This document shows positions 25,605 through 47,755 of a stretch of 64,000 bases of DNA, one piece after another. The notes beneath the pieces were generated by a model. It made no database searches. It was not told the DNA's origin and worked only from the letters and a program-made list of their open reading frames with translations. Numbering within the stretch: the first letter of the stretch is position 1; every line of letters begins with the position of its first letter. The DNA is from Lumbricus terrestris (taxonomy: Eukaryota > Annelida > Clitellata > Crassiclitellata > Lumbricidae), in contig OX457037.1 of NCBI GenBank assembly GCA_949752735.1, positions 17,642,295-17,706,294 on the forward strand, in the 5' to 3' direction. The translations under genes and the position numbers were made by a program.

Positions 25605-25720
25605 ATCAATTTTATATAGCACCCCTTCCAGGAATTATCTACTCAGGAGCGCTCCCAGTTCAATCCCGGTCGATTAGGACACTCCTAAGAACAGTCACAA
25701 AAAAGGAGACAGAGAGACAA
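25605..25720 (-). repeat. SINE tail fragment
   Basis: The block tatatagcaccccttcc...ctactcaggagcgctcccagttcaa is the reverse orientation of the shared SINE tail. From 25720 to 26900 nothing else is recognised apart from short GA and TG tracts. Confidence 0.6.
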
Positions 25721-26907
25721 ATTGGCATTTGACGAAGAATAGTAAGGAGACAATTCAAGGTCATTAGGCCAGCCACGGAGAAACAGATTGCTGTCTTGAG
25801 CAGATTGCAGTTCGTGAGCGGGGAATAATAAGTTCCGCTCGTGCAGCTGAGCAGAGAGAGAGAGAGAAGATTAATTTATAATAGCCTATATAAATTTTTA
25901 GACTCAATTTCTATTAGAGATTCTTTACTGGTCGCCACATGACTTCTGTCTGTACTAGTTTCGACTATTATGAGGTTTTATATCGTTTTTTATTGCTTAA
26001 ATAACTTTACTCACGGAGATTTTTGTGAGGTAAATAAAAGACGCTACGCAAGCGTCTTGATTCAATGATTCATGCATTATGAATCCTGATCTAGCGTTGT
26101 AGTCAAGCAACTGAATAATTATTTCTGGAGCCTGGAGGTCGTATTATATAGGCTATTGATCCAAAGAGTATAATGCATGGGCAACATCTGAATCCACGGA
26201 CATGTTTTAACCAATGGATTATAACTCAATCGGTTGATTTGGCTGACGGAGTCGATTCAGCCGTCCAGATAAACGTCTGCTCTTCAATTATTCAAAGCCA
26301 TTCCCAACTAAAAGGCGATGGTTCTATGAACAAAGTCAGGCATGACTGACTTCGGATGTGTTTGGACAAATACGGTTAATGTGAAAATTTATATAGCCCA
26401 TCTATCCTCAATCTAAACCAACTTCTTGACGTATATTATAATTATATATGGTGTGTGTAAACTGGAGGGATTTGTCTGCGGGCTCTGAGTAAACTACCAG
26501 GGAAGCAGCAAATAAAACATTATTGTGACTACAGAAGGCCGGTGGAAACAATTGCTTTGTTTTGAGTCACAATGTTTTCCGAGTGACACAAACAGTTCAA
26601 TCCGTTCAGTTTTTACCATGTTTTCCCACGGTCAATGTCAGGGAGACCGAAATTGAGACGCTCAAAAGAGTGTGTGTGACAGGTTGTAGCCTACAATGTA
26701 CAAGGTCGTTAGAAGAAGCAGGTTAGAACTTACGATCGTTGGGTTTTCAGTGACCAAAATGCATGCTCATATGAATGTATGCATGTGTGTGTAGGCTATA
26801 TTATGTACTATACAGGGCTGTGCACATTCGCAACATGCATGATAGCATGTAGGCCTACTATGTATGCATAAATGACTGCATGTATGACTTAATGTAAGCA
26901 TGTAGGC

Positions 26908-27269
26908 CAGCGGTTCCCAACCCGCGGCCCGCGGGCCAAAAGTGACCCGCCAGGCCTCAGAAAATGGCCCGCCAGACCTCAGAAAATGGCCCTCATCTCT
27001 CAAAGAATTATCAAAAATATATGAAAAAATTAACAGTTTGGACAGGATAGAACACATTATTATTTTCTATTACAAATTATTTTATTTTAACATCGATAAA
27101 TAACATCAAACATTATATTTTGAATCAATTATAACAATTTTATATGCTTTTAGTTCATACAATTTTAACCTTGTGGCCCCCTAATGTCCTTCAACTAAGA
27201 AAAAGTGGCCCTCGTGTCCTCCAACTTAGAAAAAGTGGCCCTCAAGTCAAAAAAGGTTGGGAACCACTG
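26908..27269. mobile_element. hAT-type MITE, 362 bp, with 8-bp target duplication
   Basis: The ends CAGCGGTTCCCAACC (left) and GGTTGGGAACCACTG (right) are inverted repeats with one mismatch. The flanks 26900-26907 and 27270-27277 are identical (ATGTAGGC). The CAG...CTG termini and 8-bp duplication are diagnostic of hAT elements. The interior holds repeated gtggcccTc...aacttagaaaaa blocks and no transposase. Confidence 0.92.
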
Positions 27270-27355
27270 ATGTAGGCTATTTACCTTCTGGCCACAATGT
27301 TGTCTTGTTTTAAGTTACCGTGCATTATATTCGTTATGCACAATTATATCTACCG

Positions 27356-27760
27356 TGGACGGACAAAATGTCCCCGGACAAAATGTCCCGGACAAAATGT
27401 CCCGGACAAAATGTCCCTGGACAAAATGTCCCCGGACAAAAAGTCCCCGGACAAAAAGTCCCCGGACAAAATGTCCCCGGACAAAAAGTCCCCGGACAAA
27501 ATGTCCCCGGACAAAATGTCCCCGGACAAAAAGTCCCCGGACAAAAAGTCCCCGGACAAAAAGTCCCCGGACAAAAAGTCCCCGGACAAAATGTCCCGGA
27601 CAAAATGTCCCGGACAAAATGTCCCCGGACAAAATGTCCCGGACAAAATGTCCCGGACAAAATGTCCCGGACAAAATGTCCCGGACAAAATGTCCCGGAC
27701 AAAATGTCCCGGACAAAATGTCCCGGACAAAATGTCCCGGACAAAATGTCCCGGACAAAG
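27356..27760 (+). repeat. Hairpin minisatellite, units GGACAAAATGTCC(C) and GGACAAAAAGTCC(CC)
   Basis: About 28 tandem units of 13-15 bases. Each unit is itself a small inverted repeat (GGACA/TGTCC around AAA, or GGAC/GTCC around AAAAA). The first and last parts use the ATGTCC type, and the middle is mainly the AAGTCC type with two extra C. Overlapping reading frames on both strands are artefacts. An inverted partner array lies at 29505-29942. Confidence 0.92.
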
Positions 27761-28139
27761 TAATGTCCCTACACTACCTAAACCCAGCGCATCCATGGGC
27801 GCCTAGCAGTAGGCACACCTACATTGAGAAAAAGAGTCCTTTTGTCAGAGAACCACCTTCTCTAAATGCATGAAAACGAGTCATTTTGAATATAACAGAA
27901 CATTCTTAGCAAATCAACCAATTGCAAGCTGCATTTGGTTCACTCTTTTAGAAGAATTCCGATTCTTGCGTCAGAAATGTACAAATTTCCCAAGGCGTTC
28001 AGCTATTTTTTATAGTATCTTTTTTGGTCCTACATATAGGCAGCCTTGAAGGTGTGTATCCGGATCGCTCATTATTTTGATAGTTTATAAATTATCCTTG
28101 TTATAAGTTTTTTTGGTGAGACAATCGATCCGTCGAGAA

Positions 28140-28380
28140 ATTATTTTATTATGCAGTAGCATGACAACCCTAGGACGTAACCTAACTAGGCAGTAGCATG
28201 ACAACCCTAGGCCCCTGGATACTCGAAAGGCTTGAGGCCCTTAAACATTAACTACACCACACTACAATGTTGCAAGACTGTTCTCTTTAGCAGTGGTTGG
28301 GTCGGGAGCGCTTCTGAATAGACACGCTTGAAGAGGCGCTGTAAAAATGTCTGAAATGAACGAATGAATACACTAATATA
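28140..28380. repeat. Short direct repeat and SINE tail fragment
   Basis: GCAGTAGCATGACAACCC occurs at about 28153 and again at about 28192. About 28300-28372 is a SINE tail in plus orientation (gggagcgcttctgaatag...gaagaggcgctgtaaaaatg) followed by a GAAT-like end. Confidence 0.6.
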
Positions 28381-28744
28381 CACAAGGCCTAATATATGGA
28401 GTCCATAATTATGTTAGGCTACATCCTTTTGCATGTAATGTGGCACATCTCAGCAACAAAATTAGACCTAACCTATATTTACATCAGTGATGACGGGGTT
28501 AACATAGGAAAATTATTATATTTCTACAGTTGTGTTTCGGAAATCAAACGGCAATTAAACGACAATTCCATTCCAACCCAAGTCACATAAAGTTGTTTAA
28601 AAATGGTAGAAATCGCAGAAATCGTCGCCAAGATCCATTCAAAATGATGTTTAATTAAAACTCGACAAAAAACCTTAATTAAGCGATTAATCACGATAAA
28701 GTTTACGACATTTAAAGCAGTTCACAATAAACTTGACGGCATTT

Positions 28745-28895
28745 AAAGCAGTTAATCACAACAGAGATCATTTGAGGTTTCACAGCAGACTAAGCAGATC
28801 ACATTGGGATTTCACAATAATTCTAAGTTAATTAATTACTTATTCGAGTTAAACAGATCCCTTGGGGATTTCACAATAATTCTAAGTTAATCTAA
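28745..28895. repeat. Direct repeat of about 60 bp
   Basis: The block gcagatcacattgggatttcacaataattctaagttaat recurs as acagatcccttggggatttcacaataattctaagttaat about 65 bases later. Confidence 0.7.
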
Positions 28896-28955
28896 GAGGC
28901 AGGATCTCGCCGAGATTAGGTTGCAAGAACAGTAAGGTGCTGGCTAAGATTAGAA

Positions 28956-29440
28956 TTGAGAATATGAAATGCACGGACACAAACCGTCTCCCCCAATCAA
29001 GGACAAGAGACCCGCCTTCATAAAAGGAATTTAAATTTGAGCAATTTAAATTTGCGCAATTTAAATTGGAGCAAGTTAAATTGGGCCTAAGATTGATGGA
29101 AAATTAAGGTTAGGGTTAGTTTTAGGGTTAGGGTTAGTATTAAAATTTAAAAAGGTCAAAATTTCTAAGCCTAACCTTCTCCATAATTATACTAAAGGCT
29201 AAACATAGCCTCAATACTAACCCTAACCCTAAAACTAACCCTATGTAAATTTTAATACCAACCCTAGCCCTAAAACTAACCCTAACCTTAATTTTCCATC
29301 AATCTTAGACCCAATTTAACTTGCTCCAATTTAAATTGCGCAAATTTAAATTGCTCAAATTTAAATTCCTTTTATGAAGGCGGGTCTCTTGTCCTTGATT
29401 GGGGGGAGACGGTTTGTGTCCGTGCATTTCATATTCTCAA
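28956..29440. repeat. Large palindrome (arms about 200 bp) with telomere-like TTAGGG tracts
   Basis: The left arm begins TTGAGAATATGAAATGCA and the right arm ends TGCATTTCATATTCTCAA. The arms stay paired through repeated aatttaaatt(t/g)gagc blocks and into GGTTAGGGTTAG-type sequence at about 29107-29142. The complement CTAACCCTAA lies at about 29217-29290. The centre lies near 29200. The outer hairpin minisatellite starts about 60 bases past the right end. Confidence 0.88.
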
Positions 29441-29504
29441 TAATAAACAAAAACCTTATGCGACGTAGTGTAGTGACATCACTTTTGCCCTACGACTTTC
29501 TGTC

Positions 29505-29942
29505 AGGGACTTTTTGTCCAGCACATTTTGTCCGGGACATTTTGTCCGGGACATTTTGTCCGGGACATTTTGTCCGGGACATTTTGTCCGGGACATTTTG
29601 TCCGGGACATTTTGTCCGGGACATTTTGTCCGGGACATTTTGTCCGGGACATTTTGTCCGGGACATTTTGTCCGGGGACATTTTGTCTGGGACATTTTGT
29701 CCGGGACATTTTGTCCGGGGAATTTTTGTCCGGGGACTTTTTGTCCGGGGACTTTTTGTCCGGGGACTTTTTGTCCGGGGACATTTTGTCCGGGGACTTT
29801 TTGTCCGGGGACTTTTTGTCCGGGGACTTTTTGTCCGGGGACATTTTATCCGGGGACATTTTGTCCGGGGACTTTTTGTCCAGGGACATTTTGTCCGGGA
29901 CATTTTGTCCGGGACATTTTGTCCGGGGACATTTTGTCCTAG
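29505..29942 (-). repeat. Hairpin minisatellite, inverted partner array
   Basis: The reverse-complement orientation of the array at 27356-27760, with about 30 units of GGACATTTTGTCC(G) and GGGGACTTTTTGTCC. The inner flank gtagtgtagtgacat (29466-29480) is an inverted match to atgtccctacactacc (27762-27777) beside the other array, so the inverted repeat extends beyond the arrays. Confidence 0.92.
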
Positions 29943-29949
29943 CACCATA

Positions 29950-30680
29950 TCTACATAGCCTTTATACCTATGTCTTTTTAACTATGTATGCATTGGTGTA
30001 TTATACAAGAAATGCTCCGTGTATGTCTATAGAATACATGTTTAGTATAGGCCTACACATTCCCGCATAACATCAACTGAAATTCAACACTATGTAGTCG
30101 AGGACCGAACATGGATTTTGAAATCAGCTTCGAATTAATTTACCACATCCATGTAAAAAAAACAGATGCAGGTGTATACAAACAACAATGTTGCCTACTG
30201 AACGATTGATTCTACCTAAGCCTATGATACATGTAGAGTAGGCCTACAATAGAGTAGGCCTAGAGTCTATAGACCAACGCGTCGTTTAAACATATTTTGA
30301 CATTCGCTTAGGTCACAACTGTGAGGTAAACCCGCCGGTAAGAGCATGGCGTGTATAGTGTATACGGCGTCGATAGCGCTACAGGGACTTGCTTTCTGCA
30401 AACACAATCATGTATTCTGTTAGAGTAGTCTCCGTAAGACTATCGACTGTTTCATTATATCGGTGAATGAATTTTTATGTGGCTAAAGAACTGTAGTTCG
30501 TTTGTTTAGCGTTGAATGCATCTTCCTATAATTGATTTGAGCATTGACGGTTGCTACTCTACAGCAGGAGATTTTTAAGTAACTGTTGCTGACGAACACT
30601 TAGCGACCCTGACAAGGGACGTACATGTATATCTAGACATATGGGTAGACATATCGACACACAAACAGACTGGAGCACAT
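29950..30680. other. Non-coding stretch, nothing recognised
   Basis: AT-rich, with several TAGGCCTA-type octamers around 30045 and 30238-30262. No coding signal. Confidence 0.5.
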
Positions 30681-30687
30681 CACAGAC

Positions 30688-31117
30688 CAGGGGCGGATCC
30701 AGGGGGCAAATCCGACCATGGCCCCCATTGAGAAATGCCCATAGAACGTGCCCCCCATTTGGTTTCAACAAGCTTTCAACAGTATGTTTCAATGGCATAG
30801 TTTCCAGATAATTTGGCTAAAATAATGACAAAAAAGGTCATCAGTTTTTAGCAGAGAAAATGGTAAACATTTCAAGCCAAGTTGGACCAGACGGCTAAAA
30901 AAGGGGGAAGGTCATCAGACTACACCATACTGGGGAGTCATCAGGGTGAGAATTGCCGGGGGGGTTGGGGGGTTTCGACCCCCCCAGTCTTTCTTAGAGC
31001 CCCATGTTAAAGTATGTTTTTTACACCCCAATTCCATGTGGATAATGGTCCAACCCCCCCCCAGTTATTTTTCCACAATTCTCACACTGGGAGTCATAAC
31101 TATCCGATCCACCCCTG
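30688..31117. mobile_element. hAT-type MITE (host of a nested MITE)
   Basis: The ends CAGGGGCGGATCC (left) and GATCCACCCCTG (right) are inverted repeats of hAT type. The interior has gtcatcagtttttagcagagaaaat-like blocks akin to those in the element at 40577-40953. A clean target duplication was not found, so one end may be diverged. Confidence 0.7.
30942..31089. mobile_element. Nested hAT-type MITE, 148 bp, with 8-bp target duplication
   Basis: The ends CAGGGTGAGAATTG and CAATTCTCACACTG are inverted (one mismatch). The flanks 30934-30941 and 31090-31097 are both GGAGTCAT. It inserted into the larger MITE at 30688-31117. Confidence 0.9.
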
Positions 31118-31669
31118 ACCATAAGACCATCCCTCTTTGACTTTTATAGATCCGATGAGAGGCTGTTTATGACTACCGGAATCGGAAGTTGCCTAGCCCG
31201 ATAGTTTCTCGACATCTCTATAAAATGCTCTGCGCGACTTGATAATCTAGTGACCAGCGATAGCTTTACGGTAGCGCTTCAGTAGTTTGAAAATTACAAG
31301 AACGATCGATGACTGACTGACCGTTCCATTGATGGCCGTGATTGTCAAGAGTTTAGATCAATGGAAATAGGAATATGTCCTAAGAGGAAGCTATAGCATA
31401 CAACGGGTGTGGCGTTTTCCCGTAGAATGTATTGGTTTCAGCATAGTGCCTTTACATATAGGCTACTTCAACCGTGGGCTTACAGTTACGAATAAAAAGT
31501 TACGGTTTCTGCTCTTAGGCTACTTTCCGAACTATGGAACTGTATTCAGAGCTACTCATTATAACTATTTATTTGTTTAGGCTACTCAGAAGTGTTCTCG
31601 GCCCAACCACGGATGGGTAAGAGAATTTTTAGATGCTTAGGGAAATACACCTGGGTAGTGATCATCATA

Positions 31670-31693
31670 ATTATATCATCATCGTCATCATCG

Positions 31694-31724
<31 letters not shown>

Positions 31725-31791
31725 CATCATTCATTCATTCGAGTATTTATATAGCGCCTCTTCAAGGAAACTACTCAGAGGCGCTCAACCT

Positions 31792-31832
<41 letters not shown>
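31670..31832. repeat. (TCA)n microsatellite flanking a SINE tail
   Basis: Tcatca runs at about 31675-31732 and 31792-31830 bracket a minus-orientation SINE tail (tttatatagcgcctcttcaagg...cagaggcgctc, about 31745-31790). Confidence 0.85.
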
Positions 31833-31834
<2 letters not shown>

Positions 31835-32199
31835 ACCAAGGGACCAGACGACCAGTGCCCGTAGGGTCCCCTCTGCCATCCTCGTTTAATATCCTAATTA
31901 TAATAATATAATTAGGCCTATACCATAGACTTTTCTTAACTGTTTGCAGATAGTGAATTAGGTTTACTGGAATCTTACTACTATCTCACTAACATTTATT
32001 TTATGGGCTGATATTCACGTTCATCTCCAGCCAATGAGACTAATAATTATGTCTACTTACATTAAATCTAAATAATCAAAGCAAGTGCGTCGTTAGTGCA
32101 TGCATACTTCAGGACACAACGGATGGTGCTTCGCTAAACTCACTTTCTGGACACTACATGTAGTCTGGTCTTAAGTTTTGCGGACCATGATGAAAAAAG

Positions 32200-34338
32200 T
32201 TAACAGTCGATAATCATGATTAATTTATCTTTGCCAGACTATTCATAAGTGTTGTGATAGTGATAACCATAGATAGACCATTACTTCAAAAGTAGAGCAG
32301 AAATGCGACTGTCGTCTATGCATCTGTACTTGTATAGGCTACATATTAATTCCTCAGATTATCACCGATGCAGCAAAACATGGACTTCTAATAGAAACGC
32401 CTTGCACGTGCTAGCATAAACAATGATATAATACTATATACTGACATGCATATAAAATATAAAGTTGATATAAAGTACAACACGTGTGTGCATTCATGTA
32501 TGCGCGAGGTCTTTTAAGTAAGCTTACCTCGCAAAATCGCTGACCTCGTTGACTTAAGAGATAAAATAAAGCCACTACAAGAAAACCTAATCAATAAACT
32601 GATAGAAGAAACAATTAGAAGAGTCTATGCACTGATGCGCTCTCGATGACACGTGCCCTGTAGAGTGTAGACTGTGGAGCTCAAACGATGGATCCAACCA
32701 AAAAGCTGGTATCAGGGTCCAAGGTTCCTGGGCTGCTGTGACGAAGAAGCTGAACTTAACCATAATTTTTGTCTTGGATCATGACAGCCTCAGACTTGAA
32801 GACACGACATGACTTTTGTGCATTGTGCAAATAGGCTGCTCGCTCAAGTAGTGATCAACATGACTTGACAGAGCTGCGCAACTCCATCTCTTAAAGTGCT
32901 TATTGCTCGATGAAAAAGGTGAACGAAAAGTGCGAAATAATAATGGAGGTTCTGAAACTCAACCGAGATCATGTAATCGCTTGTGAGACTCTGAGTTACT
33001 TAGGTCTATACCTATTATTCATTGGTCGACTCTGGGCCTGAATTCTCACCTGTTCTGGAATCTGCACCCAGACTCACCTTCTAATTCTCGACGTATGCGA
33101 CTCCCACCTCAACATTCTCTCTGACCCATGGCAACCCGACTCGTACCTCCTCATGATTACCTTTTGAACATCCACACGAACTCCAAGCAGCGCTCGTAAA
33201 TAAGCTAGTGCCCTGCGCTTCACTTTCGAGTGGCGCTTTAGAAGTTTAGAGTTTACGATTATGATAATTATGTGTGAATTCATTCTGGGTTGACACTACT
33301 GAATGAATGACTGACGAAAAATTACCATTGTGGGTTTGATTTTAGTTATTTTATACATCGTTGATGCGGTTGTTTTCTAAACAGCTTCTACGTGGTGCTG
33401 ATAAATGCTGGAGATCCATGATGAGGCATTCCATTTTTCGACCTTAGACCTGCTGAATATTGGACTCATTGTTCGACGTATGATTTGATCGATCTCAATT
33501 ATGATAATCGATCATAAGTGAGACTTGATTATCGATTACAGCCATGGCCTCGTTTTAAGTAGACGAAAGTTCCTCGCAAGTCCTATTGTCACGTGATCTA
33601 GCTGAAATAACATTATGTGTTATAATTATTATCATACATCTGTCCAATCTTAGACGCTCCTATTGAACAGGAGACAAAGTATCACGCTGAGTAGGCTATA
33701 CTGGTGCTCTAGTGTTGATATAATTATAGCCGGTGGTTAGTTATGTGCGTTTGTTTTGTTATTCTGAGAATGTTTCTAGAACGATTCATTGACCTCGGCT
33801 CTCATTAGTCTTATGGTAATGCATTGCGATCATTGCTGTCGGTGATAACCCAAGGATGATAATAGTTGCATCAATACGGACTCTATCAGTCGATCATATC
33901 CATCGGGTTTCGTAGTGCGTTCGGTGCTCTAATAGGAACAGAGTATTTAGACTGTTCAGCTTCAGCAAAGGATCAATTTTTCCCCATCCTTGATCACGTG
34001 TTCTGTAACTTCAGACTTGGCTGACTGATCTGCTGGATACTGACCTACCGTACGTATGGATTTTCCTACAAACCCTGTTGCTTCCTTGCGCATTAGACAC
34101 CAGAAGTAACTAACTGCAATATTAATTCAATTGCTGCTATTAAGAAGAGAATAATTTATCAAAGGAGCGGTTTGCCATTGTGAGCTTGGTGCTTTCCTGC
34201 ATGAGCAGAGTAGCTGGTGTCCACATGGAAATCACATCTCATCGGCTAGCATACTGAGTGCGCGACTCTCTGTGTGAACAGATTGGAAAACTTGATTAAT
34301 TTTTGCAAACGGAATAGATTTTCCTTCTCTCAGCCTCC
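32200..34338 (+). other. Upstream part of tandem duplication unit A
   Basis: Blocks here recur in the same order before the second gene copy. About 32340-32400 (attatcaccgatgcagca...acttctaat) matches 44772-44815. About 32660-32705 (gtgtagactgtggagctcaaacgatggat) matches 45085-45110. About 33480-33690 matches 50948-51150 (gatcgatctcaat, tcacgtga, gacaaagtatcacgctgagta). This places the left breakpoint of the duplication near 32.2 kb, paired with about 44.65 kb. No gene is seen here; it probably carries the 5' regulatory region of copy A. Confidence 0.7.
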
Positions 34339-44053
<9,715 letters not shown>

Positions 44054-45511
44054 GGACGAGGGCCAACATGTTCGTTCATGAGCAAACGGTTGTAAGATTG
44101 ATGCCTATAGACTATAGAGTTCTGGCGTTGCTGTCATATTGAGTTTTGCATTTCAGGTCATGAAGAGAATTTTCTTGCTTGATCAGATGGAAATTATTTT
44201 GAGAAAGAATCAGATAAGCGATTTAGACTTTAATTGCCACCTTTAGCAAGGGTTTAAGTTGTGTGTTTGCTGATACAAAGTGCACTTATGACACAGCTGA
44301 ACGCGTAAGATCTAATTAACCAGCCATCATTTTTCCTAAGAATTATTAGCTTATGTCTACTGCGCCCAATTTCAATCTAATAGCTGAAATATTTTTAAAC
44401 AGCTTGAGTACAGTTTGAGAGAGAGTGCTGATATTTCTGAGTAGATCCAAATTAGGATCTGTTTCCATCATAAGTATAATTATCGCTAGTCACGAAGGCA
44501 AGCATTCATCTCTGGTGAGTTCTGAAGAGTTGACCGTCTTATGAGTTTGGCCAGCGACTGGGAGTCTAAAAAGTTTCTACTAAGTGACGACATGAAACTA
44601 CAAACTGTATCGTAACGGTTACGACTTTCCTACAGTCGAGTGACATTTGATCTCATATCGACTATTGATAAGGGTTGTAACACATGATCCCTATAGATCT
44701 ATGAAACTCAAACGTAGAGCGGAAATGACATTCCAGATTTAAGAAAACTGCATAATTACAGCCTCAATCCTTAGATTATGACCGATGCAGCATCGCATGA
44801 ACTTCTAATCGGAACTTCTCATACGTAACATGAAAAATAAAATATAAATACTGTATAAAGGCCTTCAATGTTGCATACATGTATATTTTTATATATAAGC
44901 GTGAGTATAGCCTATTATTTGTATACTTGTTTGAGTAAAATACTTACAAAAGGGCATTGGAAATACATCACAAAAGTGCTGCTTCTGATGACATCAACGA
45001 TAATAAAGTCACTGTAAACACTTCAATTAATTAATGAACTGATCGTACTAAAAATAGGTGTCTCCTCTAGCAAGCTCCCGATGATATGTAGAGCTCAAAA
45101 GATGGATTCTACCAGACAGCTGGTAGGAGACGCCATGTTACGACTTAATCGCGTAATCCCTCGAGGTCTTTCCACCAAAAAACAACCGTCGTCCAGGTCT
45201 TAGGGCACGAATGCATGATTTTGGACTTCCGTTCAAACATGATCGGAGCCTTGTTTCAAGGTTGGGCTCTTTATAAACACATTAGAATAAAATAAAGCAT
45301 AGACTAACGATCAGATAATTATGCTACTTTCTTGTAGTCTGTTTTGTCCGTCTCAGTGTATGCCCTACCAGGTTGCTATAGGTGGATACATGCACACAAA
45401 CATAAATACAAACAAGCAGTTACTCCCGTATTCCCAAGCATATTTAAAAAGCTTGAAAATATGGCGATAGGCTACATGGAACTGAACTAAATTGGTTTAA
45501 GAACTACTTTT
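44054..45511. other. 3' flank of copy A and start of duplication unit B
   Basis: No gene. From about 44650 the sequence is homologous to 32200 onward (see the entry at 32200-34338). AATAAAATATAAAT at about 44828 or aataaaataaagc at about 45288 could be polyadenylation signals, but they are far from the stop codon at 44053. Confidence 0.6.
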
Positions 45512-45543
45512 ATGATCGAAAGCAACAAGTCATTTGCAATAGT

Positions 45544-45788
<245 letters not shown>

Positions 45789-45789
<1 letters not shown>

Positions 45790-46960
45790 GCTGAGAATAA
45801 TTAGATATGGAGTTCCTCAGGGATCCATTCTAGGTTCCCTACTCTTTTTAATATGTATAAATGATCTTCCATATGCCTCAACCCTACTACAATTCGAAAT
45901 ATTTGCTGACGACACTAATGTGTTCATTTTTCTAATAAATCATATAATCATCTGTTTTATCTTATGAACCAGGAATTGGCTAAGGTTACTGGCTGGTGCT
46001 ATGCTAATAAACTGCCCCTAAACCTAACTAAGAGCAATTACATCCTATTTTGCTCCGATCGGAAAATGACCCCATCTACAATCAGCGACCTATTTGTTAA
46101 TGGAATCCCTATCCCCCGTGGAACTTCAGTTAAATTGTACTTATCTTGATCAATTAGAATGAATTTATATTATGCCCTCGTCTACTCGGTGGCGACTCGG
46201 TGGCCTATCGGTAGGCGGTTGCGGGTTCGACTCCGGGTAACCACCTTGGGCAAGTTGTTTGCGCACACGTGCCTCTGTCACCAAGCAGTAGGCTATAATT
46301 TGGTACCGGCGTAAGCTGGGAAGTAAACGGCAAGTCCTGCGATACACTAGCCTCGTATCCAGGACCTTGGGATTCGTCCATTGCTGGCTCAAGGCCATTG
46401 AAAAGGAGATGAGCGCCTCCCTGTGTTCCACATGGAACTGGATGGACTTTACTTTACTTTATCTCGTCTACCCCTACCTCACGTATTGCAACCTGGTTTG
46501 GGCATCGACATACGAATCTAGGCTTCGTAAACTTATTATCTTACAGAAGAAGGCTGTTCGTATAATTGCGGGTATTCGTAAACGGGAACAAACTGGCATT
46601 TCCTTTCGTGAGCCTCATCTCCTAAAAATAGACCAAATAAAGGATCTCCAAATTTGCGAGTTCTTCTTTCGACTCGAACACGGTCTCCTTCCTTCGGTAT
46701 TCCAAGGGTACCACCCGTACGCCTCAGACATCCATTCGCATTTCACTAGGAATTCATCTGCATATCGCCCTGTCAAAGCTCAATCTAACATAGGCGTTTT
46801 ACTGTTAAATTTTATGGCGCTCAAGTGTGGAACACAACACCAATTGATATTCGTCAATCCAGTAGTCTGCAAGTTTTTAAAAAGAGATTTCGTGTCTTTC
46901 TATTTTCCTCCACTAAGTCTACTTAGAAGTGCACATGACCACATGTAGTTAAGGTTTTAC
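45789..46960 (+). pseudogene. Non-LTR retrotransposon (LINE) reverse transcriptase remnant, interrupted by a SINE
   Basis: The first part translates to GVPQGSILGSLLFLICIND and FADDTNVFIFL, the reverse-transcriptase motifs with the catalytic FADD box. A frameshift near 45960 leads to LAKVTGWCYANKLPLNLTKS, a block typical of jockey/CR1-type LINEs. After the SINE at about 46185-46465 the thumb and C-terminal part continues (YPYLTYCNLVWASTYESRL, LQKKAVRIIAGIRKREQ, FFRLEHGLLPSVF). Upstream domains are absent, so the copy is 5'-truncated, frameshifted and dead. Confidence 0.85.
46185..46465 (+). mobile_element. tRNA-derived SINE, family 2, nested in the LINE
   Basis: The head contains tggcctatcggtaggcgg and the B-box-like GGGTTCGACTCCGGG. 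A CCTTGGGCAAGTTGTTTGC middle follows, then gcgcctccctgtgttcc and a tttactttacttta end. LINE coding continues on both sides, so the SINE inserted into it. Confidence 0.75.
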
Positions 46961-47339
46961 TTAAGTGTATAGTTAAGTTTGTTTCTCCGCTTGCTTTTTA
47001 CAACTTAAACTTGTCGAAATCTGTCATCCCCTAATTTGATTTAATTTTTTCATTTTTGGCTATCTTGCATAATATTTCTTAAGAATTTGTTATACTTGGG
47101 TGACCATTCCTTTAGAGTCCCCGTTGTAGCCAATGCTTGCATATTTTCTGCTTTTGATGCCATCTGATTTTTCTGGTTTCTTGTTGGTTGCAATAAAAGC
47201 GAATTGAATTCTAAACATGGAACGATCACATAAAACACATCTGTCAGCCAGTAGCAATAAACATTGGTGTTATGACTAGAATAGCTTAGCCTACCTATTG
47301 CCCACTCAAACACGTGGTAATATAGGCTTATTACACCCT

Positions 47340-47755
47340 TATTCACTTGTAACTTACATACTCTAATATGGTCTGGGCCTCGACATACTCCACAAGGCTG
47401 GCTAGATTTTTTTAAAAGTTGAAAGGAAGAGCTCTGCGAGTGATTGCCGGCTTTCGACAACCTCTGCCGAATGATGAAATATTTAAATTGTACCATGTTC
47501 TTAATATCGAACACGTTAGAATTTTGCAAACTAGCGAATTTATGTTTAAATATGTTCATAATCAGTTACCAAGGGTCTTTAATAACTAAGCATATTTCAC
47601 TGCTACTTCTATGCTAAACCCTACCCTGTACGTTCTACTATGAATATGAGAGTGGCTTTTGCGAGGATAAATTCTGGGATGTTTTCATTCAAATGCGCAG
47701 GATCCCGCACTTGGAGCAATGTAAGTACCTCTCACCTAATGTAAATTAACTACCA
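47340..47755 (+). pseudogene. Second LINE C-terminal fragment
   Basis: The broken frame gives NMVWASTYSTRLARF, RALRVIAGFRQPLPND, FMFKYVHNQLPRVF and then MRVAFARINSGMFSFKCAG with a WSNV end. These are the same blocks as in the LINE at 46480-46960 but clearly diverged, with stops. A short non-LINE stretch separates the two. Confidence 0.75.

Noticed and set aside
27356..27760. CRISPR-like array
   Set aside because: Units are contiguous 13-15-bp repeats without spacers, and the genome is metazoan.
27297..30070. Several 130-190 codon frames (repeats such as GTFCPGTFCPG or DKKSPDKKSP)
   Set aside because: All frames on both strands stay open because the minisatellite unit has no stop codon; no coding signal.
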